From the NCBI RefSeq assembly GCF_041146395.1, contig NC_090989.1:174933501-174997500 (forward strand): a DNA stretch of 64,000 bases, given 5' to 3'. Shown in pieces: positions 55,886-64,000 of this stretch (within the stretch, counting starts at the first letter, position 1; each line of letters opens with the position of its first letter). The position numbers and the translations under genes were made by a program. The notes beneath the pieces were generated by a model. That model searched no databases. It was given only the letters and a program-made list of their open reading frames with translations, and was not told the DNA's origin. The DNA is from Eulemur rufifrons (lineage: Eukaryota; Chordata; Mammalia; Primates; Lemuridae).

Positions 55886-58359
55886 TGAAAATATTGAACA
55901 TACATGTCTTAAAGGGGCAAGCGTTCTCTATGCAGCTGAGCAAAAGTTGCTCACATCTTGCACACTTCTCACCAGCGTCTGTTGACACAGGAGAAACATC
56001 CAGACTTGTAATAATTGCAGAGGTTAGAAGCCGTAATTAAAACTGTATACAATTAATTGATGGACTTAGGAAGATTTATGTGCCTTGAAACAAAAAGTAC
56101 TTTCAACTAGTTTAGATTTATATCTGTGACTTGTCAATTTGTGTGTGGGTGTGTCATTTTTAAAATGAAGCACTCACGCGATTATTCAAATGTGCAAATG
56201 CTCCCAGTTTCTCTGAGCCCCTGGATTACACAGAAGCAGGATGAAAGAGGGTCATTTGGACCACTCCACTGTAGGTCCCTGCCATAAGCCACGATTACTG
56301 TTTAAAAAATGTCTTAATATATATCTTATCTATGAAAAACCATCAGAATTCTGTACCTTGGAGTTTTACAGATTGCTGTACCGTTTCCCAATATGAGAAT
56401 GCATCTACCTAGTTTTCTTAAACTGAATTTTCCTTGGTTTGAGATGTTTGCCCAGAAAAGGCAGGATAGCAGTGACCAGCTGGGTAGTATACTGAAAATA
56501 AAAGGTTTTTCTCCGCAAGACAAGAATTCCACAAAGAAGGGAGGATGTGAATATAGACAGACAAGGGAGCTATCACATAGCTCATGGGGGAACGTGAGCA
56601 TTGCACACAGAGAGCAAAGGAGAGGGGAACGATTTGCATTTCTAGTCATAATAATTATTGCCCAATAATTTTCTAAGCAGATATCATTTCTCCAGTTATT
56701 CCCTACCTTTGATCTCATTACTTCTGATTGACGACCCTTGTTAATTTTCTTAGCCCATGTAAATTACTGTTCGGAATTCAAAACATTTTCTATATAGTGG
56801 TTTCTTAAAAGACTTTTTTAAATACTATCTCAAAGGATGAACCTGTCATGTTAGACCAGCTTCCAAGTCTCTGAAACGATAAAATAAGTGTTAAGATTGT
56901 TAAACTTTTTAAAAAGTACTCCTTATTATCCTCTCTAGTTTTTGTTGAGAAATCAAACTCACACATATGTAAATGTCTCCACTCGGATCACTTAATGGCA
57001 AACATTTTATCATGTTAAATGTAAATGAATAGTAATGCTGTAGAAAAAAAAAATTTTTTTGAAATCCTTTCCCTCTCCCCCAATTAAGAAAACACATTTT
57101 CCAGATGGAACCAGGTGGTTCGGAATGTGACTGGTATTTCCGGTGAGGCTGCTGTTGGAATTGTGAGTGCAGGAGTAATCACGCCTTGCTAAAAAGAGGG
57201 AGCTATCTTCACAGCCCCATTTGCATAATTGATCCAGTATGAAATAACTCGTGTAGCAGAGGAGCACTCTGGGGATCCCTTGTTTGTCTCAGCGTGTTCA
57301 CTGTCTGGGAGGCATTACCCATCGCGCCGAAGTGTACGTGCGCCATCCTTCCTCGTGGCTTTCCTGGGAGCTCAACGGACCTTCTTAAACTAATGATAAA
57401 ATAATCAGGACATAAAAATGTTTCCTTTGGACAAATTCGTCACGGTATAACGATAGCGTGTTTATGACTCAGACTCACCCCCTTCACTGCCACTGCTTTA
57501 TTTAGAGACAGCAGGCAGTGTAGGAAAGCAGACAGCTGCAAAAGTTTCCTACCAAGATGAAAGTCGTGAATTTCTTACTAAACACGGCTTGGCTATCAAT
57601 GATGAAACAGGTCTGGATTCTTGGGGCTGTGCTCACAGAAGCACCATTGTCCCCATATCGCGCCTGAATATTTTAAGGTCAGATTGTAATTCAGACACGA
57701 GCAGGTGGGACTCTCAAAAACGAGATGTGGTTTTATTAACCAGACTATGTCGTTGGGGAAACTCTGTGGTGGTGGTTGGTTTTCATTTTCTATCAAGCTA
57801 TTTATGGTGCATATATAGAAACCAGAATCTTGTAGGGCCATGGGGCTAATCAGGCATACACAAATAAAAATAAATAAATAAATAAAAACCTCTTAGGAGC
57901 ATCCAGACTGTAAGTGGTAGAGGCCACATACTTTGAAAAAGTTATGCCAGAGAGGCACATGTGGAAATGCCAGTAAACAAAGCAATTAAATTAGAGTGTA
58001 ATTGTGACACATACATATACTGTACTGAAAATGACTTTGATGTGCTCAAAATTAAGGGACTTGTCTGAAGCCTGAGAAAATTACCTTCAAAGTGTGTGGA
58101 GGCTTGAGCCAAACATGCAATGTGGGTACCTGAAGGACATTGCTGTCTGCCCCAAATGCCTGCTTCTGAGAACAGTAGCTGGTTGTCGAGGAGGCATGAA
58201 GAGAGAGTGGCTGGGCAGAATGTGCAAAGGCTGAATAATGGAGGACATTATTTGCATACAGAGAGCTTAAGATATACCCCATAGGTAATGGTTTTCCTCC
58301 AGCATGTCCTTCTTCCTCTGGCCCAGGGTCCAATTCAAGATCCCACATTGCATTTGGTT
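55886..58359. other. About 2.5 kb of unique DNA, no gene proven
   Basis: No repeat was recognised except an (AAAT) run at 57863-57889. The part at 57100-57600 keeps more CpGs than its surroundings. Overlapping frames of 62-130 codons at 56326-56718 and 57589-57849 lack motifs. It is a candidate region for conserved non-coding sequence. Confidence 0.35.
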
Positions 58360-58690
58360 GACTTGTGCCCTTAATCTCTTTCGCTCTGTGTTGGTTCTTC
58401 AGTCTTTCCTTGTCTCTTGAGACTTTGACATTTTTGAAGGGTACAGTCTTCGATATTCCCTACGTTTGCCTGGTGGTTTCTCATGATTAGAGTGTAGTAA
58501 CATTTTGGCAAGAGTTGGACAGCAATTATGTTATACCTTGTTAGGGCATCCCCCCAAGGGGCACATAAAGTAGCTATGTCTTATTACTGGTGATGTTAAC
58601 TGTGATCATTTAGTTAAGGTGGTCTGCTAGGTCTCTTCACTGTAAAGTTACTATTCTATTGTTGATCACCATTATGTTTTCAACTTTTGC
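58360..58690. mobile_element. L1M-type 3' UTR segment
   Basis: 'cagtctttccttgtctcttg', 'agactttgacatttttgaag', 'ttactggtgatgttaactgt' and 'gatcatttagttaaggtggt', then 'tcttcactgtaaagttacta' follow in order a conserved stretch that I recall from old L1M 3' ends. I am not sure of the element's orientation. Confidence 0.55.
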
Positions 58691-58745
58691 ATGATGCCTG
58701 GCACACAATAGATAATGAGTAAATACTTGCTCACGAATGAATGAA
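58691..58745 (+). repeat. MIR/L2-type 3' end
   Basis: 'gatgcctggcacacaataga' followed by 'gagtaaatacttgctcacga' and 'atgaatgaatgctg' is the common 3' core shared by MIR and L2. It is too short to separate the two. Confidence 0.6.
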
Positions 58746-59423
58746 TGCTGACCAACTAAATTTCTCTACTCAAAGGAGGGTGGCTGAGCAGTGTGCTGCC
58801 TTTCTGTTTGCCCAAGCCAGGCACAGCCCCTGTTAGGATCAGTGGCCTTAGTAATTTCCAAGATTTTCCCTGAATAGAGAGAGTAGGCTCTCCACTTCTC
58901 CCCTTGTATGACATCAAGGCTGTGCTTACAAAATGTACAGATTTATCATTATCCTTTTATGGGAATAGGGCCCCAATCCATTTGTAGAAATGAAGGTCAC
59001 TGGGATGAAGTCACATGGCTCTGGAAGTCAGAATCCAAAGAAGCCCAAGGTCCACTTTTCCTTTCTTTTGTTTGAAACATTTTTCTTTCCACAAGAGTAA
59101 GGGCAGAGTCCAGATTTCAGAAATTCTTCAATGACAAAAAGTTTACAGGCAGGAACTCTAGTAAGCTCTGTCAGGCTTTTGTATAAATGCTTGAGTCTTC
59201 AGATAGAGTTATTATAAATATTATACATTTCTCCATTTCCACAGTGAAAGGGAAAAAAAATCTAAAATGCTCTTGCCTCAAATCCTAATTTACTCAGTAA
59301 TTAATCTGAAATGAAAGCTAATTTCTTTGCTTACATTGACAAATATTTTAGAACAAAGGGGTTACTTTAATTTTGTAGCTGACTTACTAATCTATTTTTG
59401 ATGACACTAATCTTTTTTGGCTG
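58746..59423. other. Unique DNA, nothing recognised
   Basis: I see no repeat family or exon. Confidence 0.35.
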
Positions 59424-59515
59424 GAGGCAGTGGCTGAGTGGCCTCCACATCCCCGTTGTTCAACCTAGACTCCCTGGAGCCAGAGGTTCAAATCTGAGCT
59501 GGGTCACCCCAGAGG
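59424..59515 (+). repeat. MIR 5' end with tRNA-like A and B boxes
   Basis: 'gaggcagtggctgagtgg' then 'gactccctggagccagaggt' and 'tcaaatctgagctgggtca' follow the 5' part of MIR. An A box (tggctgagtgg, 59431-59441) and a near-perfect B box (ggttcaaatct, 59485-59495) remain, 43 bases apart. The tRNA stems do not hold, so this is a SINE head and not a tRNA gene. Confidence 0.6.
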
Positions 59516-60260
59516 AAGGCTGATAAATTGAGTGCCTTGTGATGTAGTCCTGACAGGGAGGCCATCTTTCAGCAGAACCCTTGAAAGCTTAAGTTTTCTC
59601 TGGACATTAATGACCCCCAAATAAAATAGACCACAGTGTCCAAAGCATATTTCTCATTAGTGCTCTAACTCCAAATGCATGAGAGAATGTTTATGATAGA
59701 GGGGGGAGGTTAAACATGTTGAAAAAGATAAACTGTGCCCAAACACTAAAAGATCCCAAACAGGTGTAATAGGAGGGAAATCCACTGGAAACCTCGACAG
59801 CAGACCCAGATCCAGGCTTCTCACCAGCACGAGTGGAATCCCGAGTTTTTTGACATTAAATATTCTTTCTGAAACAGACAGTAAAATATGTTTCAAAAGT
59901 ATAAAGAAAGAAGCATGTTACAGAAACTTATCCCCTGTGGAAATAATGCAAGTGAAAATTGTGAACCAGCTCCTACCTTCTCTCTTCATTCTACTTCCCT
60001 GTGATCTCCACCTTCCCCACCGCACACAGATGCACCCAGACAAGCACAGGGAGCTAATGCATCCATATGAGGCATAAAAATGCCAACGTGGTACATCATT
60101 TTCAAACACGTTATTCAGTAAGCATGTGATTACAGTAAGGGAAAAAAATCCAGCCAGCTTGCTGGAGACCGAGGGTGAGAAAATACACAAGTCAGTTTCA
60201 CGTCACAAATTCCAGCGATGAAAGCCATGCAGTTTGTATTGATCTTTATTTCATTGTTTT
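59516..60260. other. Unique DNA, nothing recognised
   Basis: Frames of 75-90 codons at 59657-60190 overlap on both strands and lack motifs. Confidence 0.35.
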
Positions 60261-60285
60261 ACACACTCACACACACACACACACA
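60261..60285. repeat. (CA)n microsatellite
   Basis: About twelve CA units with one early CT interruption. Confidence 0.95.
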
Positions 60286-60524
60286 TGTGGTTCTAAATAT
60301 TAAGTAGGTGATATGTAAATACATGTACACACAGATCAACTAGATGCACTTTCACATGTACGTTCTCTATTTGATTTGGTTTATGTTTTCTACCAGAAAT
60401 GATCAACAGAGTAATTACTCATAATCAGAAGTCTAACTAATACAGTTGTGTTATTTATGGGCTATGAAAGTAGTTATTCAATTATTAACTGAATTTAACT
60501 ATTTTCCCTGGGGTTGAACTCATT

Positions 60525-60590
60525 CATTTATTTTTCATTCAACAAATGTTAATAAATACTTATTATGTTCAAAGTAGCATTCTATTCACT
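60525..60590 (-). repeat. L2 3'-end fragment
   Basis: 'ctcattcatttatttttcat', 'tcaacaaatgttaataaata' and 'cttattatgttcaaagtagc' fit the complement of the L2 3' terminus. Confidence 0.5.
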
Positions 60591-60622
60591 TATTCACTTT
60601 GCCTCTGTTCAAGTTGTGCCAT

Positions 60623-60649
60623 CTGTGTGTGTGTGTGTGTGTGTGTGTG
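60623..60649. repeat. (TG)n microsatellite
   Basis: About thirteen uninterrupted TG units. The frames across it (85 codons plus, 64 codons minus) are products of the repeat. Confidence 0.95.
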
Positions 60650-61273
60650 CACATGCACGCATAACAATTCCTCTAGACATTAGACTTCTAAAGGGTGAGA
60701 ATGATGACCAGAGAAGAAAAACAAAAATTATACGCAGACTAGCGAGTTCAGCTCCAAGGAAAATGATAAAGGAATTAGATTTCAATATTCCAATGATGAC
60801 CAAACAGAAACATTGTTCATAAAACTGTGAAAAAATAGAAATCTGCCGTATGACCTCTCTTGACTACATTTGTTCTAGAGTCAGTCCAAAATGGAGTAAA
60901 ATTATATTTACAATGGAAAGTGTTTATTAAAGGCATTAGGAGGAATTTCCTGGCTAGACCTGTGAAAGAATAGAACATTGTCTTCTCTTTTCAAAGGGTA
61001 TGTTCTTACAGTTTAAGAGCTGAGAAGTACTATAAAAATTATCTAATTCATTACTTCTTAATCTTCTGAGGGGTCATGTACCCCTTTTAGAATCCAATTA
61101 AACTATAGAATTTCCTCCTCAGAAAAAATACATGTGCAAAATGTAGTATAATGTTTTGGAGAGTTTATGGACACCCTCTTTACCTCCAACTAAGATTCAA
61201 GGTTATGAACTCTTTATCTCATCCAATATTCCCATTGTACAGATGAATAAACTAAAGCCCAGAGGTTAGTTAA
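60650..61273. other. Unique DNA with possible old DNA-element and MIR traces
   Basis: 'cttctgaggggtcatgtacc' near 61065 recalls a hAT-type end, and 'ttgtacagatgaataaacta' near 61235 recalls MIR. Neither is firm. Confidence 0.35.
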
Positions 61274-61684
61274 TGTCATGGTCTGGATTGTGTCCCCTCA
61301 AAACTCACAATACCTCAAACCCACAATACCTCAAAATGTGACTATATTTAGAGTTGAAGTCAAACCCACAATACCTCAAAATGTGACTATATTTAGAGTT
61401 AGGGTCTTTAAAGAGGTAATTGAGTTAAAAATGATGTCATTAGTGCAGACCCTAATACAATAGGACTAGTGCCCTTATAAGAAGAAGAAATCTGAATGCA
61501 GATATGTGAAGACACAGGAAGAAGCCAGCCATCTACAGGTCAAGAAAGGAGAGGCTTCAGAAGAAACAAGTGTCAACACCTTGATCACAGATTTCCAGCT
61601 TCTAGAACTGAGAAAATAAATGTCTGTTATTTAAGCCACCCGGTCTGTGATGCTTTGTTATGGTAGCCCTAGAAAACCAATACA
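61274..61684 (+). mobile_element. Full MLT1-type solo LTR with internal 45-bp duplication
   Basis: It starts 'tgtcatggtctggattgtgt' and ends 'gaaaaccaataca'. Blocks in order: 'ggactagtgcccttataaga', 'gtgaagacacaggaagaagc', 'gaactgagaaaataaatgtc', 'ttaagccacccggtctgtga'. Flanks GTTAA (61269-61273) and GGTAA (61685-61689) look like the 5-bp duplication with one mismatch. A 45-base unit occurs twice in tandem at 61315-61359 and 61360-61404, which explains the repeated peptide text in the frame at 61278-61463. Confidence 0.88.
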
Positions 61685-62169
61685 GGTAACAAGTGCCAGT
61701 TATTTAACTATCTAATGGTAGAGCCAGAAATACTATCCTTTTCCTCAGACTTCTCTCTAATCCAATTCTTTCAAGTGTTGTATGCCTTTGATTGGAAATG
61801 AATAAAACAGACATACTGATCTTCCAAGATTACTTTTCTTAAACTGACTCTATGATATTATTCAATTATGGGATTAGAAGTTTAAACACTTGTAAAAATA
61901 GAAAAAAAAAGTTATTCTTCTGGTTCCTTAGGAATATCCCAAATATAGTTGTTTTCCCTGTTAAAATTTTTTTAATATTCTTTGGTAAGTGTCTCCCATC
62001 CCTAAGATAACGCTAATATAACACTAAGACTTATACTTTAGTATGTGTCTTTTTCCATTATAGTTCAGTATAGGTCATTATAATTAATTAGTAAGAGTCA
62101 AAACTGAGTATGGGACCCTATCTAGAAGGGCCCCACCATATCACAGATGAGGTTACACTACAGGTATAA
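61685..62169. other. Unique DNA, nothing recognised
   Basis: I see no repeat family or exon. Confidence 0.35.
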
Positions 62170-62400
62170 TTTAGCAGGCTAAAAGCCAGACTCCAAAATA
62201 AAAATGTCTGGATTGAATTCTTGTTCCTCCACTAATTAGAGCAGTGACCTTGGGTAAGCTTCTTAGCCCCTCTAAGCTTCAATGTCCTCATCAATAGTAT
62301 GGGAATAATAGCAGTCTCCATCACATAGGATTATTGTGAGGATTAAATAAAATAATATATATTATATGCATAACACAGCATGTGCCCAAAGTAAACATCT
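62170..62400 (+). repeat. MIR SINE
   Basis: 'agagcagtgaccttgggtaa', 'gcttcttagcccctctaagc', 'ttcaatgtcctcatcaatag', 'attattgtgaggattaaata' and 'gcataacacagcatgtgccc' give most of a sense MIR. Confidence 0.85.
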
Positions 62401-62439
62401 AATATACAAAATATATAAATATTTAAAAATATACAAAAA

Positions 62440-63405
62440 TAACCCAAAATTGATCATGAGAATAGGAAAATCTACAACTATAAAACTTCTAGGAAAAAAA
62501 TCATAAGAGGAAATCTGTGTGACTTGGGTTACACAAAGATTTTTAGGTAATACAGAGAAAGTACAAACCATTAAGTAAAATTGATAACTTGGAGTTCCTC
62601 AAAATTAAAAACTTCTGCTCTTCAAATATATTGTTAAGAAAATGAAAAATCAAGCCACAGATTGGAAGAAATTGTTTGTAAATGCATATCTGATAAAGCA
62701 CTTGTATCCAGAACATATGAGGAATTCTTACAACTCAATAAAAAGATGTCAAATAATTGAGTTTTTAAATTTGAGCTTTTAAAAATTAAAAGTTTTTAAT
62801 TGAGCTTTTAAAATAATTGAGTTTTTAAAATTGAACAGATACTTCATCACAGAAGACATATGAACGGCAAATAAACAAATAGGAAGATACTTAACATCAT
62901 TAGTCATCTGGGAAGTTAAAATTACAGTCAAACTAAGAATCTACTTCACACCCACCAGAATGGCTAAAGTGAAAAAGACAACAGCAAGTGCTGGAGAGGT
63001 ATAAGAGAGGCTGAAACTCTCTTATACCCTTGATGGGAAAGTAAATGGTACAACCACTTTAGAAAACTGTTTTCAATTTCTTAGAAAGTCAAATATAACA
63101 CCTATCATATTATCCAATTCCACTCCTAGCTATTTACCCAAGAGAAATAAAAACATGTTCACACAAAAACTTGCAAATACAAATATTGATAACAGCCTTA
63201 TCATGATAGTGTATACTGAGGTTGGAAGGAAGCATGGACTCCAAAAAGATCAAAAGAATCTCTTGGTGGGGATAGAAATGTTCTGTGTCTTGGTTATGAC
63301 TGTGTTTTATGGCCATATACATCTTCCAAAAGTCAAAAAGTATATACTTTAGTAGATACATTTTGTTGCATGTAAATTATATCTCAATCAAGTTTAAACA
63401 AACAA
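62440..63405 (+). mobile_element. L1M ORF2 C-terminal part and 3' UTR
   Basis: Sense L1M text: 'ttcctcaaaattaaaaactt', 'ctgctcttcaaatatattgt', 'gaacatatgaggaattctta', 'cacacccaccagaatggcta', 'ttccactcctagctatttac', 'tggttatgactgtgttttat', ending 'gtaaattatatctcaatcaa' and an A-rich tail. The frame is fully broken. A 60-base tandem duplication lies inside at 62751-62829. Confidence 0.85.
62751..62829. repeat. 60-bp period tandem duplication inside L1M
   Basis: The 19-mer aaataattgagtttttaaa occurs at 62751-62769 and again at 62811-62829, exactly 60 bases apart. Between them a related 'ttgagcttttaaaa' motif also occurs twice. It looks like replication slippage in A+T-rich L1 text. Confidence 0.9.
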
Positions 63406-63584
63406 ATAAAACCAGACCAGGAATCAGGATGCTAAACCATGACTTCCTGTTCTGTTTCTACAAGCCATTTGCAAGTTACTAAAGTTTTTGGACTCTGAAT
63501 TGTCAGGGGACAGATGGTCCCTGAACCACTGTGCTTATCTGAAATGTTGTGACACTTTGAATTAATGTATTAGTGATGTACAGC

Positions 63585-63790
63585 ACAGAATCTGAAGTTA
63601 GACTGCTTATTTGATAAGAAGTTTACAGTCTGGCTCCACTACTTACTAACCGTGTGATCTTAGACAAGACACTTTACCTCTCTGTGTGGTGTTTGCTGAT
63701 CTGTAAGATAAGAATATTAATGAGAAGTTAACGTATTGATACCAGAACAATGCTTAGAAAAGTACCTGGCCCTTAGGTATTATGTATTTG
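63585..63790 (+). repeat. MIR SINE (first of two in tandem)
   Basis: 'gaatctgaagttagactgct', 'ctggctccactacttactaa', 'ccgtgtgatcttagacaaga', 'cactttacctctctgtgtgg', 'gatctgtaagataagaatat' and 'gtacctggcccttaggtatt' cover nearly the full MIR. Confidence 0.85.
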
Positions 63791-63799
63791 TTATTATGG

Positions 63800-63905
63800 C
63801 TAGAGAGTTGATATAGCACTAGTTTTAAAAGCACGAACGTAGGTTCAAATCCTGGCTCTACCACATTTTGACTTAGCAAGCTACTTTGAGTGACACACAT
63901 TCCCA
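63800..63905 (+). repeat. MIR SINE 5' part (second of two in tandem)
   Basis: 'gatatagcactagttttaaa', 'agcacgaacgtaggttcaaa' and 'tcctggctctaccacatttt' restart the MIR 5' end right after the 3' end of the first copy. It is cut short by the MLT1 LTR at 63916. Confidence 0.75.
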
Positions 63906-63915
63906 GTTTGCCTAG

Positions 63916-64000
63916 TGTATCAATTTGCTGGGGCTGCCATAACAAAGTACCACAGACTGGGTGGCTTAAACAGTAGAAATTTATTTTCTCACAGTTCCAG
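63916..64000 (-). mobile_element. MLT1-type LTR, cut by the window edge
   Basis: 'tgtatcaatttgctggggct', 'gccataacaaagtaccacag', 'actgggtggcttaaacagta' and 'gaaatttattttctcacagt' are the complement of the MLT1 3' end, including its AATAAA region. The rest lies beyond the window. Confidence 0.88.

Noticed and set aside
56326..56718. 130-codon minus-strand frame overlapped by a 91-codon plus frame
   Set aside because: It has no recognisable domain, splice context or start signal. Opposite-strand overlap suggests chance, though a database search could still change this.
59424..59506. tRNA gene with good A and B boxes and five of seven acceptor pairs
   Set aside because: The T, D and anticodon stems do not form, and the text matches the 5' end of MIR, which descends from a tRNA.
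61315..61404. CRISPR-like or protein-repeat array
   Set aside because: There are only two adjacent units without spacers, inside an MLT1 LTR of a primate genome.

Overview
This window is nuclear genomic DNA of a primate, most likely a Malagasy lemur. The Alu copies carry strepsirrhine-type differences from human Alu: the head reads 'agagtgctaggattacag', and the 27.1 kb and 43.5 kb copies have an extra A/T-rich stretch after the first monomer. The L1 3' ends are of one recent L1 type. L1, Alu, MIR, L2, MaLR/ERVL LTRs and hAT-Charlie elements are intermixed in A+T-rich DNA. I found no convincing host protein-coding exon, rRNA, functional tRNA or CpG island. The long open frames all fall in transposon relics, antisense Alu, or random sequence. 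The window reads as intergenic DNA or a large intron.

Layout. 0-6.9 kb: A+T-rich unique DNA with an MLT1 fragment, MIR, a monomeric Alu, a small minus-strand retroposed sequence of unknown origin (4532-4700), MER20, an L1M fragment and an inverted Alu. 6.9-11.6 kb: a nearly complete hAT DNA transposon with 8-bp target duplications and a broken transposase gene. It is split by a 5'-inverted L1, which is itself split by a younger L1 in the opposite orientation. 12-30 kb: unique DNA with MER58-like, MIR, L2 (split by an old L1 that is split by a younger L1), MaLR LTRs, an LTR carrying an Alu, a lemur-type Alu and a 1.1-kb L1. 30.5-42.1 kb: one old minus-strand L1M broken twice, first by a nearly full-length L1 of about 7.7 kb (31064-38784, itself carrying two Alus) and then by the 3' part of an ERVL provirus (39303-41936). 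42-64 kb: mostly unique sequence with a lemur Alu, ancient LTRs, MIR, L2, MER5A, MER20, an L1M segment and, at the right edge, two MIRs and the start of another MLT1 LTR.

Nothing here acts as an operon or pathway. What can be reconstructed is an order of insertions, read from target-site duplications and interrupted elements. Family names come from remembered consensus features, not a database search, so subfamily labels and edges are approximate.
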